A DNA stretch of 64,000 bases from Fidelibacterota bacterium MT.SAG.3. GTDB lineage: Bacteria; Fidelibacterota; SORT01. The notes below the pieces were generated by a model. It ran no database searches and was not told the DNA's origin. It saw only the letters and a list, made by a program, of their open reading frames with translations. A program made the position numbers and the translations under genes. Positions 24,719 through 33,585 of the stretch are shown here, piece after piece. Every line of letters begins with the position of its first letter. Position 1 is the first letter of the stretch. The stretch is from positions 1 through 64,000 of the forward strand of contig SORT01000005.1 of the NCBI GenBank assembly GCA_004402895.1, in the 5' to 3' direction.

Positions 24719-25924
24719 TTGGAAGAATTCAATAATATAACAGACGCAATTGAAGCATATAAAAACGGCGAGATCATAATCGTTGTAGATGATGAGGACA
24801 GAGAGAATGAGGGTGACCTGATAATGGCGGCTGAACACTGTACAGCCGATTCGATAAATTTTATGTCGAAAGAAGGAAGAGGCTTAATTTGCGTTTCATT
24901 GTCCGAAGAGAGGGCTAATCTTCTTGATATAGAACTGATGGTTCGGGACAATACTGCGTTGCATCAAACACGATTTACGATTTCGGTGGATGCTATAGAA
25001 GATACAACTACCGGTATTTCCTCCCGAGACAGGGCGAAGACTGTGCAGGTACTGATTGATCCTGAATCGAAACCTTCTGATTTAGCCAGACCGGGGCATA
25101 TTTTTCCGATATTGGCTGCTGAAGGTGGGGTATTACGTAGAGCAGGGCACACAGAAGCGTCGATTGATTTGGCAAAATTGGCGGGTTTGAACCAATCAGG
25201 AGTACTATGCGAGATCATAGACGATGACGGCAGTATGGCAAAGCTACCCAAACTGATGGAGCTATCTAAGAAGTTTAATTTAAGAATAATCAGCGTTCGT
25301 GATATAATTGAATATCGTCGCCGTAACGAAAAGTTGGTTAAATTAGTAGAGAAAGTAAAATTACCGGCAAAGAACGGGGATTTTATTCTGCACTTATATG
25401 AAAACATATTGAGCGGGGAGACACACGTTGCGCTTGTTAAAGGAGAAATTTCGCCTAACAATCCAATTCTTGTAAGGGTACATTCGGAGTGCCTTACAGG
25501 AGATGCTCTCGGTTCTTTGAGGTGTGATTGCGGAGATCAATTGAATGCTGCGATGAAAAGGATAGAGAAAGAAGGAACAGGGATAATTCTGTATATGAGA
25601 CAAGAGGGGAGGGGAATTGGCTTAAAAAATAAAATTCTTGCATACCATTACCAAGACATGGGAAAAGACACTGTCGAGGCGAATGAGATTTTGGGATTCA
25701 AACCTGATTTGCGTGACTATGGAATCGGCGCCCAAATCTTAGTCGATCTTGGAGTTAAGAAGATGCGGTTGATGACGAACAACCCTAAAAAAGTCGTGGG
25801 ATTAGATGCGTACGGCATAGAGATCAGTGAACGCGTTGCCATTGAAATCAAGCCGCAGGAGAATAATAAAAAGTACCTCGAAACGAAAAGAGACAAACTC
25901 GGACACATGATTTTAAAGGGTTAG
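24719..25924 (+). CDS. ribBA: Bifunctional DHBP synthase / GTP cyclohydrolase II
   Basis: 401 residues from TTG 24719 (GGTAACC just upstream; no better start). DHBP synthase domain (~1-200) with DDEDRENEGDLI, GRPGH-like ARPGHIFP and the HTEAS motif. The GTP cyclohydrolase II domain (~205-401) has zinc cysteines in CLTGDALGSLRCDCGDQL and RQEGRGIGL. It supplies both precursors of lumazine from ribulose 5-phosphate and GTP. Confidence 0.95.
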   Translation: MEEFNNITDAIEAYKNGEIIIVVDDEDRENEGDLIMAAEHCTADSINFMSKEGRGLICVSLSEERANLLDIELMVRDNTALHQTRFTISVDAIEDTTTGISSRDRAKTVQVLIDPESKPSDLARPGHIFPILAAEGGVLRRAGHTEASIDLAKLAGLNQSGVLCEIIDDDGSMAKLPKLMELSKKFNLRIISVRDIIEYRRRNEKLVKLVEKVKLPAKNGDFILHLYENILSGETHVALVKGEISPNNPILVRVHSECLTGDALGSLRCDCGDQLNAAMKRIEKEGTGIILYMRQEGRGIGLKNKILAYHYQDMGKDTVEANEILGFKPDLRDYGIGAQILVDLGVKKMRLMTNNPKKVVGLDAYGIEISERVAIEIKPQENNKKYLETKRDKLGHMILKG

Positions 25925-25936
25925 GAGATAAGAGAG

Positions 25937-26404
25937 ATGGCAAATGTTATAGAAGGGGATCTGATTGCAAGAGGGTTGAAATTTGCGATCGTGGCTGGAA
26001 GATTTAACGAGATGATCACAAAACAGCTGCTGGAAGGAGCAATGAATTGTCTTAAACGGCACGAAGCATCAGAAGATATGCAAGATATCTACTGGGTGCC
26101 GGGAGCTCGTGAAATACCGACTCTCGCCCGAAAATTAGTTGAAACAGGGAAATATGACGGCATTATATGTATAGGAGCAGTGATAAAAGGGGCGACTTCA
26201 CATTTTGATTTCGTAGCGCAAGAAGCTTCAAAGGGGATTTCGGAACTCGCTTATAATTCCAAAATTCCTGTGATATTCGGAGTTTTAACTACCAACACTA
26301 TCGAGCAGGCGATCGAGAGGGCAGGAACGAAAATAGGGAACAAAGGTTGGGACTCGGCGTTAGCAGCTATAGAAATGCATAATCTCTTTAAAAAGGTCAG
26401 CTAA
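25937..26404 (+). CDS. ribH: 6,7-dimethyl-8-ribityllumazine synthase
   Basis: 155 residues, the usual length. Motifs: FAIVAGRFNEMITKQLLEGA, WVPGAREIP, and GAVIKGATSHFDFVAQEASKG with the catalytic His. It condenses the products of RibD and RibBA to lumazine and normally forms icosahedral or pentameric shells. Last gene of the riboswitch operon; the next gene starts 10 bases on and may be read through. Confidence 0.95.
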   Translation: MANVIEGDLIARGLKFAIVAGRFNEMITKQLLEGAMNCLKRHEASEDMQDIYWVPGAREIPTLARKLVETGKYDGIICIGAVIKGATSHFDFVAQEASKGISELAYNSKIPVIFGVLTTNTIEQAIERAGTKIGNKGWDSALAAIEMHNLFKKVS

Positions 26405-26414
26405 ACGCTTCCAA

Positions 26415-28778
26415 TTGCCTAAATTTTTCCCCATTGTGTTTATTTCTCTCTTTTTGAGATTTTCTGAATCTACCGCTCAGATAAACTATAGAGTGGATGA
26501 ATGGCGTGTAGAAACAAGCAAATTGATAGTTCGCGCCATGAATTCGTTCGGAGATGAAATTTTCGCCGGTACAAGCGGCGGACTTGTCATATACTCTCCA
26601 ACCGGAACGAAGACTATAACGGTATTAGACGGTTTATCTTCATTGGATATATTGAGTATGGCTGTCGATGAGACGGGAATAGTGATTCTCGGAATGAATG
26701 CTCCCACTGGTAATATTGATTTTTATTCTTCTACCGATGGTTCAATATACTCCATCGATGAAAATTTAACAAAAATTACTTCTATTACTGTTGTTGGTGA
26801 TTCGATCTATGCCGGATTTATCGCACTCGACCAAATTGGAGTTTTATTGGTTACATTCGATGGTAACAGCGGAAGATATCAGTTTAGAGATTCGTTTCAG
26901 AATTTTCCAGAGGGAATTTCATTTTCTGAAGTCAGAGCCATTTCGGTTATTCAAGATTCAATTTATTTGGGAACAGATGGGGGTTTATTATCAGCTTCTA
27001 TATTGGGGGATAATTTAAAAGATCCGGCAAATTGGGTGCATCTCAAATTAAATACCGGGGAAGAAGAATTTGTCAATGCGATCGGATTGACCGAAGGGAA
27101 ATTAATAGTAGCTCTCAAACGCGGAGTTTTCAGGCGTGATGAAGCATCATGGGTGCAGGATGGAACTTATTCTCCTCTCTCTTTGGTGGTTAGAGCGTTC
27201 TACAATACAAGTGACGCTACTCTTATGGCGACGAATGTGGGTATTTATAAACGGGATGTCGGTGGAGGCTGGACTCTCTTTACCAGCAGAAGAGTTGATA
27301 CGGCTGATTTGGCCGAGAATAGCGCCGGCATATTATGGGCGGGATATAGTATAAACGGGCCTGCAGAATATGATGAGGCAAGTTCCCAATTTGTTTCCCG
27401 AGCTTTGAATTCTCCGTTCAACAACATCTTATCCGCCATCTCAAACGTAATTGATTCAACGATGTGGATAGGGAGCAATAAGGGTTTTAGCAAATTATCA
27501 CCTGATGGATGGAAAAGTTATCTGCATTCGACCGACGGCGAGACGAGACTAAATGATTCAGAGATTGAATTAGACAGATATATAGCCGATACACTCACAA
27601 TTCCGAGATCAGGTATTCATGTTTCGTTAGCTGCATCAAATGGGTTGGTATATTTTGGCTATGGTGGCAGAGGAATGCTCGAGTTTGATCCCGAATCTCC
27701 TGCGGATTTTACGTTATATGACGCATCAAACGGTTTTTTATCGGGTTCGGAAGGGCATGGAGGGGCTTCTCATTTTGTGGTAATAAGAGATATTGCTGAG
27801 GACAATAGCGGAAATATCTGGATTGCCAATGCGTTTGCGCAAGATGACAAACATCTTGCAGTTATTGACACGTTTAATCAATGGCATTATTTCCAAAAAA
27901 GCAGCACCGGTCTGATAAATGGGGTATTGGGAGCTATTACACATGACAGCAGAGGAAACGTTTGGTTGGGCATGCAAGCAGATTCTGAAATATTATTGCC
28001 GGAAGGAGGTTTGCAGGTTCTCAATTATTCGGGTACCCTCTCTGACAAATCGGATGACATATGGGCACGGTTGACCAAAGTTGATGGATTAGAAAGTAAT
28101 TACGTAAATGATATTGCGGTAGATGGTGATGATGTTTTGTGGATTGCTGTTGTGGGGGGTGTACACCGACTTGTGATACCACAGGAATTGACCAGAGAAA
28201 GTTTAAGAGCGAATCTTTCCGGTATAATTCCCATAGTATCAGATCATGATGTGAGAAAATTAGAGGTGGATTCCAGAAATAATAAGTGGTTCGCGACTGA
28301 AACAGGCGGGGTTAAAGTGCTTCTAAATGATAATACATGGCTGAATGGGAACGAAGGTTTTACAGTGGATAACAGTCCTCTTCTTTCAAATAGCATTGAA
28401 TCGATCGCCTTCAATCCAAAAAACGGTGACGCATTTATTGCAACTCTCAAAGGCATATCAATTTTAAGAACGGAGTATTCAGAACCTTTATTTACATTGG
28501 AAAAAGTAAAAACGTATCCGAGTCCGTTTATTATTCCGGCAAATTCTGACCTTGTTATTGATGGATTAGCGGATAATACAGGAGTAAAAATACTTGATAT
28601 AAACGGTGATCTTATCAGGAATCTTACCTCAGGGAGCCGCGAAATCAGGGGTAGCCAGGGATTTTGGGATGGAAGGGATGATGATGGAAGAATTGTCCCC
28701 AGCGGAATTTACATTGCGTTTATTTACACAAGTTTAGAGCTTAAGGCAACAGCAAAAATTGCGGTCATACGAAGATAG
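26415..28778 (+). CDS. Secreted beta-propeller protein with FlgD-like/type A C-terminal sorting domain
   Basis: 787 residues from TTG 26415, with signal peptide to STAQ (~22). Two-component-regulator-type propeller repeats run through ~25-690 (FAGTSGGLVIYSP, IYLGTDGGLLSA, MWIGSNKGFSKL, IWIANAFAQ, VWLGMQ, LWIAVVGGVHRL). The C-terminal ~90 residues carry KTYPSPFIIPANSD and GFWDGRDDDGRIVPSGIYIAFI, the FlgD-like fold used as a sorting signal in FCB-group secretion (type IX-like). No kinase or effector domain follows, so it is an extracellular or surface propeller of unknown ligand. Convergent with add, three bases away. Confidence 0.8.
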   Translation: MPKFFPIVFISLFLRFSESTAQINYRVDEWRVETSKLIVRAMNSFGDEIFAGTSGGLVIYSPTGTKTITVLDGLSSLDILSMAVDETGIVILGMNAPTGNIDFYSSTDGSIYSIDENLTKITSITVVGDSIYAGFIALDQIGVLLVTFDGNSGRYQFRDSFQNFPEGISFSEVRAISVIQDSIYLGTDGGLLSASILGDNLKDPANWVHLKLNTGEEEFVNAIGLTEGKLIVALKRGVFRRDEASWVQDGTYSPLSLVVRAFYNTSDATLMATNVGIYKRDVGGGWTLFTSRRVDTADLAENSAGILWAGYSINGPAEYDEASSQFVSRALNSPFNNILSAISNVIDSTMWIGSNKGFSKLSPDGWKSYLHSTDGETRLNDSEIELDRYIADTLTIPRSGIHVSLAASNGLVYFGYGGRGMLEFDPESPADFTLYDASNGFLSGSEGHGGASHFVVIRDIAEDNSGNIWIANAFAQDDKHLAVIDTFNQWHYFQKSSTGLINGVLGAITHDSRGNVWLGMQADSEILLPEGGLQVLNYSGTLSDKSDDIWARLTKVDGLESNYVNDIAVDGDDVLWIAVVGGVHRLVIPQELTRESLRANLSGIIPIVSDHDVRKLEVDSRNNKWFATETGGVKVLLNDNTWLNGNEGFTVDNSPLLSNSIESIAFNPKNGDAFIATLKGISILRTEYSEPLFTLEKVKTYPSPFIIPANSDLVIDGLADNTGVKILDINGDLIRNLTSGSREIRGSQGFWDGRDDDGRIVPSGIYIAFIYTSLELKATAKIAVIRR

Positions 28779-28781
28779 CAT

Positions 28782-29828
28782 TTAGAATTTAGCCAGCTCT
28801 TCCACAACTTCTTTCACTAATTTTCGTTTTTCCTTATATGGCAAAAATGCGCTTTTAAAGCCGAAAATGATCATCTCTTTAAAATCATCCAAATCGAAAT
28901 CATAATACTTATGTGCTGTAAGAAATTCTTTGGTTATTGTAGTGTCGGAGACGAGTAAATTATCGGTATTAATCGTTACTCTTAATCCGAGATCGTAATA
29001 GTTTCTTATGGGGTGAGTTTCAAAACTGTTGACGCTTCCCGTTTGAACATTTGATGTAATACACATTTCAAGGGGAATCCGATGATCGTTTATATAGTTC
29101 AGCAGATCACCATCTTCCCTTGTCCGGGTGCCATGTCCGATCCGGTGCGCTCCACAATAATGTATCGCTTGATGGATACTCTCCGGACCATACGTTTCGC
29201 CCGCGTGTATCGTCAAATTCAGATTGTTATTCAAAGTCAGATAAAATGCTTCCATGTGGTCTTTTGCCGGAAAGTTCTCTTCTTGTCCCGCCAAATCGTA
29301 CCCAACAACTCCTCGATTTTTAAAAGCAACGGCGAGTTCCGCGAGCGTGAGGGAAGTTTGAGCGCCTATACTTCTTATACCGCAGACGATTATTCCTGTC
29401 TTAATACCGTATTTTGCTTCCGCTCTTTTTAACCCTGCCTTGGTAGCCTCGATAGTTTCGGCTAAAGTCAGGCCTTTCTCGATGTTCAACACAGGAGAAA
29501 AGCGAACTTCCAATAGCCTCACACCGTCATTCCATTGGTCCTCTGCGAGCTCGAATGCCACTCTTTCCAATGCGGGCGCTTCTTGAAGTACGCTGAGAGT
29601 GTAATCGAATACTTTCAGATATTCTGCAAGACTTTTGTTTCTTTCGCTGCCGGCATGTATGATGTTATTTAATTCTTCAACATTATCGGCAGGAAGATCC
29701 ACTCCCTGTTCATGAGCAAGTTCAAGCAGGGTTTCCACCCTTAATGAGCCGTCCAAGTGACAGTGTAGATCAGTCTTCGGTAATGCCCTTACAAGCTCTT
29801 CTGTAATCTCCGTATTATTCTTTTTCAT
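28782..29828 (-). CDS. add: Adenosine deaminase
   Basis: 348 residues from ATG 29828 (AGG seven bases upstream). Zinc motif HCHLDGSL (~22-29), then YDLAGQE, LTIHAGET (His/Glu catalytic) and VTINTDN (Asp ligand). Standard length for bacterial adenosine deaminase, converting adenosine to inosine. The start overlaps the DUF84 gene end by 14 bases, forming a purine-oriented pair. Adenine deaminase or a related aminodeoxyfutalosine deaminase are alternative activities within the superfamily. Confidence 0.88.
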   Translation of the reverse strand: MKKNNTEITEELVRALPKTDLHCHLDGSLRVETLLELAHEQGVDLPADNVEELNNIIHAGSERNKSLAEYLKVFDYTLSVLQEAPALERVAFELAEDQWNDGVRLLEVRFSPVLNIEKGLTLAETIEATKAGLKRAEAKYGIKTGIIVCGIRSIGAQTSLTLAELAVAFKNRGVVGYDLAGQEENFPAKDHMEAFYLTLNNNLNLTIHAGETYGPESIHQAIHYCGAHRIGHGTRTREDGDLLNYINDHRIPLEMCITSNVQTGSVNSFETHPIRNYYDLGLRVTINTDNLLVSDTTITKEFLTAHKYYDFDLDDFKEMIIFGFKSAFLPYKEKRKLVKEVVEELAKF

Positions 29829-30384
29829 AAGTAATCCTATTATAAAAAGGTGCAAAAGCTGTTATTAAGGCTGATATAAAGCTTAGCTCCCTCGTAAGTA
29901 AATCATTGGTTAAAACGCCGAATACGCCTTGATTGTTCCTAACATTGTTTTGTCCGGAGTATTTGTCGATTGCAACCGCTAAACTTTCATTATTGTCATA
30001 CACCGCCTGAGCTAATTTTCCCGGAACGCTTAAATTCGGTGAAGAACCGAATTCGATCGTTTTACCGTCGGACACTGCTGCCCAGCCCTGTATAAATGTG
30101 ATAGTTCTGCCGTTCAATTTCGTTTGATGGAATCCACCTTCCATCCCGACATAATAATCTGCTTCTTCATTCTGTTTGTCTAAAAGAATTTTAAGTGACT
30201 TAATCCTATTAAGCGCGCCGTTGGCGATCTCTCCCATAGTAATGGGCGTTTCACTCACTCCGGAGTCTGTTTTCCTTGAAATTATTGACCAATCGGAACT
30301 GTTGAATTGCTTGGAGATAACCTCCATAGCGGCCGAGAGAGCATCCAATTTTGGTTTTCGCTCAGTAGCGACAGCGATTATCAA
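29815..30384 (-). CDS. yjjX: Inosine/xanthosine triphosphatase (DUF84/YjjX family)
   Basis: 189 residues from TTG 30384. MIIAVATERKPKLDAL is the N-terminal nucleotide loop, followed by SGVSETPITMGEIANGALNR, YYVGMEGGF and FGVLTNDLLTR, all hallmarks of the DUF84 NTPase family that removes ITP and XTP. The start overlaps the upstream PqqD-like stop (TTGA). Being coupled with adenosine deaminase, whose product is inosine, fits a role in policing inosine nucleotides. Confidence 0.85.
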   Translation of the reverse strand: MIIAVATERKPKLDALSAAMEVISKQFNSSDWSIISRKTDSGVSETPITMGEIANGALNRIKSLKILLDKQNEEADYYVGMEGGFHQTKLNGRTITFIQGWAAVSDGKTIEFGSSPNLSVPGKLAQAVYDNNESLAVAIDKYSGQNNVRNNQGVFGVLTNDLLTRELSFISALITAFAPFYNRITYEKE

Positions 30385-30731
30385 TTGAGCTCTATTGCTT
30401 TTAAGTTTTTTAGCATATTAAAAAAAATCTTAATCCTTTCATAAACCGGTTCAATCTCATCACCAAACTCTTTCACCAATTCTATTGAAATTTTATGCAC
30501 ATTATTCCGCCCGTCACACTCCTTCCATAGAAAGGCTCCGATCACATCCAACTTTACCTCGTAATTAGGATTTTTAAATCTTGAGGCAAACATTTTACCG
30601 ATTTTGCTCTTGAATTTTGGAAGGATCAAAGTTACAAGCCCTTCATCATTATTTTTCCAATCTGAAACTCTCATCGGTATGAGTTCAAGTAAATTCGTTT
30701 CTTTATTACTTTTTTTATCGTCTCTATTCAC
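30381..30731 (-). CDS. PqqD-like peptide-chaperone-fold protein
   Basis: 116 residues. LIPMRVSDWKNNDEGLVTLILP and VKLDVIGAFLWKECDGRNNVHKI match the PqqD family core (winged-helix RiPP recognition fold), with helices to the end. PqqD proteins usually present peptides to radical SAM enzymes, but none is nearby. Stand-alone PqqD-like proteins of this length occur in FCB genomes without known partners. First gene of the unit ending in add. Confidence 0.7.
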   Translation of the reverse strand: MNRDDKKSNKETNLLELIPMRVSDWKNNDEGLVTLILPKFKSKIGKMFASRFKNPNYEVKLDVIGAFLWKECDGRNNVHKISIELVKEFGDEIEPVYERIKIFFNMLKNLKAIELN

Positions 30732-30760
30732 ATTTGTCTCTAAAACGTTTAAGTTACAGC

Positions 30761-30795
30761 AACGCCCGGAATCTTCAGAGTGAAACCCGGGCGTT
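30761..30795 (-). terminator. GC-rich hairpin after the OPT transporter gene
   Basis: AACGCCCGG (30761-30769) and CCGGGCGTT (30787-30795) form a perfect nine-base stem 46 bases after the OPT stop. No T-tract follows on either strand, so it may be a processing or pausing hairpin instead of a true intrinsic terminator. Confidence 0.45.
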
Positions 30796-30840
30796 CCGAC
30801 TTAAATCAGGTCTAAAAATTCAGATCATAATATAAGCAAA

Positions 30841-32826
30841 TTATGATTCATCCGGTGTGCTTGCAACCTTATAAAGCCAATAACAAACACCGCCAAGCAC
30901 AGCTATTCCGGGAAGCGCCATCGGCTCTGAAACCAAAGAGAACACATTTCTATCCTGGAAGACGACGATCGGAATTGCCATCAAAATCCCAACCAAAGCT
31001 TCACCGGTGATCAATCCTGAAGCGAATAAAAGACCGTTACCGGCGCTGCTTTTCTTATCTTTTCTTATTGATTCTTTTTCAGCTTCGGGCGCCACAGAGA
31101 TTTTATTTTTAAAATGCTTTGACGCAAAGTGAGCAATGAGTCCACCGATAAATATTGCTGAAGAAAGTTCTAAAGGAAGGTAAATTCCTACTGCCACGGC
31201 GAGAACAGGCATTCTAAAGTTCGAGCCTTGCTTTTCTAAATACTTATCGATCATAATAATTACTACAGCAACAACGCCGCCTATATAGATCAAATTCATC
31301 GGTAAGCCGCCTCTGAAAACACCGAGAGCAACGCTTGCCATCAAAGTTGCTTGCGGAGCAGCGAGAGGATTGGGATGGGCTGCTGTGGCAATTCCTATAC
31401 CATAGGCTTTTAGCAAAAGGGTGAGAATGGGCGCCATTACCAGTGCAGCAGCAAGTACACCGACTCCTTCCATTACTTGCTGTTTCCACGGCGTTGCTCC
31501 GAGAAGCTGACCTGCTTTCAGATCTTGCAATACATCTCCGCCGATTGCGGCGGCACAACAGACCACCGCGCCGATAAGTATGGCAGCGGCAGGACCGATG
31601 ACACTGTCAGTTCCCAATAAGACAACAAGCAACAGTGCGCTTGTCAGTATCGTAGCTATCGTGACACCCGAAATCGGATTGTTCGAGCTGCCGACCAACC
31701 CCGCCATATATGCAGCAACTGCGGAAAAAAGAAATCCCGCTATTATCATCAGAACTGCCATGATAGCTGCGATGGCGATATTATCCATAAGAAAGGAATA
31801 TAATAAGAACAGCGGAACGATGGATGCCAAAAGGAGAATCATAACCCATTTCATAGATACATCTCTTTCGGTTCGTAATATTGTCGAACCGCCATCTTCA
31901 TTCTTTGAGCGATACGCTTCCATACTGCTTTTAATGCCATCGATCAGCGGTTTACGAAGATTTATCAATGCCCACAATCCGCCTATAACCATTGCACCGA
32001 CGCCTAAATACCTTATTTGAGTGCTCCAAATCGTTCCGGCTTCCTGAACCGCTTCTCCTGCGGGAATACCATTGATCCACACATAAATCGGTATTGCCAC
32101 TATCCAGGACAGAACACCTCCTAAAAAGACAAGCGAGGAGATGTTCAGACCTATAATATAACCGACCGAAACCAATGCAGGTGAGAGATTAACTCCGAAA
32201 TATGCGATGGTTCCTAACACATACCGTGCCGATTCCCAAGTGGCGCTCCAAAGATGCAATCCCGTTTCGGCGAATTTAAAGCTCGCTCCGACAATAGCCG
32301 ACCAGACAATATACTTGATCCTTGATCCGCCCTCTGCTCCCGATTTGAGAATTTCGGCGGTAGCAATTCCTTCCGGATATTTCAACCGCGCTTCAACGAT
32401 AAGCGCCCTGCGGAGAGGAATTGTGAACAATACTCCTATAGCGCCGCCAAGCCCTGCAATTAGAGTAGTTTGGAGATAATTGAATTCAGTCCAGTAATTA
32501 AGCATTATCAATGCAGGAATAGTGAAAATAACTCCTGCGGCGAGGGATTCACCTGAAGATGCGGCTGTCTGAACGATGTTGTTCTCGAGAATATTTGATT
32601 TTGCAAAAAGTCTGAGCACAGCCATTGATATAACTGCGGCAGGAATTGAAGCAGAAACGGTAAGTCCTGCAAAAAGACCTAAATATGCGTTTGCCCCTGC
32701 TAATACAGCGGCAAGAACCACGCCGAGCACTACCGCTTTCACTGTTATTTCAGGTAAGTTGGTCTCCGCTGATATATAAGGTACTACTTTATCCAATTGT
32801 ACTGCACCTTGATCTGATTCGCTCAT
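30841..32826 (-). CDS. Oligopeptide transporter, OPT family
   Basis: 661 residues with about 14-16 hydrophobic segments. The N-terminus has LPEITVKAVVLGVVLAAVLAG and AYLGLFAGLTVSASIPAAV, followed by EARLKYPEGIATAEILKSG (cited by its YPEGIATAEI core), the OPT/YSL signature, and NPISGVTIATIL. OPT proteins are proton-coupled importers of peptides or metal chelates. It stands alone with its own consensus promoter. Substrate unknown; the wider context (peptidoglycan recycling, purine use) suggests scavenging. Confidence 0.9.
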   Translation of the reverse strand: MSESDQGAVQLDKVVPYISAETNLPEITVKAVVLGVVLAAVLAGANAYLGLFAGLTVSASIPAAVISMAVLRLFAKSNILENNIVQTAASSGESLAAGVIFTIPALIMLNYWTEFNYLQTTLIAGLGGAIGVLFTIPLRRALIVEARLKYPEGIATAEILKSGAEGGSRIKYIVWSAIVGASFKFAETGLHLWSATWESARYVLGTIAYFGVNLSPALVSVGYIIGLNISSLVFLGGVLSWIVAIPIYVWINGIPAGEAVQEAGTIWSTQIRYLGVGAMVIGGLWALINLRKPLIDGIKSSMEAYRSKNEDGGSTILRTERDVSMKWVMILLLASIVPLFLLYSFLMDNIAIAAIMAVLMIIAGFLFSAVAAYMAGLVGSSNNPISGVTIATILTSALLLVVLLGTDSVIGPAAAILIGAVVCCAAAIGGDVLQDLKAGQLLGATPWKQQVMEGVGVLAAALVMAPILTLLLKAYGIGIATAAHPNPLAAPQATLMASVALGVFRGGLPMNLIYIGGVVAVVIIMIDKYLEKQGSNFRMPVLAVAVGIYLPLELSSAIFIGGLIAHFASKHFKNKISVAPEAEKESIRKDKKSSAGNGLLFASGLITGEALVGILMAIPIVVFQDRNVFSLVSEPMALPGIAVLGGVCYWLYKVASTPDES

Positions 32827-32935
32827 TCAATCCTCCGCTAATTGATAATTAAAAAACGGTTAGCATATCCCAACGGGATATAATTATTCATCCCTGTTAC
32901 AAAAATATAATATTAAATGAATAAATATTAGGGTA

Positions 32936-32964
32936 ATTATAAGCCATTGAAAATCAGATGTCAA
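32936..32964 (-). promoter_or_regulatory. Consensus sigma70 promoter of the OPT gene
   Basis: On the minus strand TTGACA (32964-32959), 17-base spacer, TATAAT (32941-32936): a full match to the canonical promoter. Predicted start ~32929, leaving a ~100-base leader before the OPT ATG. Confidence 0.8.
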
Positions 32965-33157
32965 GTTTAATCAAAACAGCGTTTCATTAACGCCGGATAA
33001 GCAAGATAATTCGAAATATCCGGGGAAGTGTCTCAAAATCGGCAGCTCAATACCGATAATCATAAAAAATTAGTAGTGAGCCATCGAAAGAAAAAATCGA
33101 CCTATCTATTTATTTATTAAGAATATAAGGCGGAAATAATGTAACTAAATGTCCAAA

Positions 33158-33173
33158 TGGCACAATAATTGCT
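33158..33173 (+). promoter_or_regulatory. Perfect sigma54 promoter upstream of the mini zinc-ribbon gene
   Basis: TGGCAC, AATAA, TTGCT: all eleven consensus positions match with exact GG-N10-GC spacing. Predicted start ~33185, about 79 bases before the ATG at 33264. The remaining ~330 bases of this intergenic region hold the OPT promoter and an ATCGG/CCGAT inverted repeat (~33040-33058) that could be an activator site; no gene is seen there. Confidence 0.75.
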
Positions 33174-33263
33174 CTGTATATAAGTAATGCAAATAGGGAT
33201 TTATAGAGAAATTACTAAACTTTTTGCTTTTTGATGCGTTAAAATGATTAGAGAGGATAAGAC

Positions 33264-33473
33264 ATGGTAACTGCATTAAGACACAAAGATGAGAGTTGGA
33301 CGCTACCAAGACAGCTGCATGAGACCGAAGCAGAAGTCTTAGAATATCTTGTTTGTGACGTTTGTGGAACATACTGGAGCCCTGACGCAAATGATTATCC
33401 TTGGTTGAAGAACGAGGATCATATCAGCTGCAGTTGCGGGAATCTTCTTTGTCTAAAAGGAGATTTGATTTAA
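33264..33473 (+). CDS. Small four-cysteine zinc-ribbon-like protein
   Basis: 69 residues with AGAGGAT upstream of ATG 33264. CDVCG (~31-35) and CSCGN (~55-59) form two Cys pairs, 22 residues apart, with WSPDANDYPWLKNEDH between: a treble-ribbon pattern. It is flanked by a perfect sigma54 promoter and a strong terminator, so it is an independent one-gene transcript. No known family recognised. Expression under a sigma54 activator suggests a stress or nutrient response role, but this is inference. Confidence 0.75.
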   Translation: MVTALRHKDESWTLPRQLHETEAEVLEYLVCDVCGTYWSPDANDYPWLKNEDHISCSCGNLLCLKGDLI

Positions 33474-33558
33474 GTTTCTAAGAAGTTTTGGCGGAGTTTG
33501 TTCAACATAAAATTGGTTAAACATCATTAAGCTGAGTAAAGCTTGCGAATATAGATAA

Positions 33559-33585
33559 GCTCCGATCATATCGGGGCGTTTTTTT
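33559..33585 (+). terminator. Intrinsic terminator of the mini zinc-ribbon gene
   Basis: GCTCCGAT (33559-33566), loop CAT, ATCGGGGC (33570-33577) form an eight-pair stem with one G-T pair, then a seven-T tract (33579-33585). It overlaps the end of the convergent TPR gene. Confidence 0.88.
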
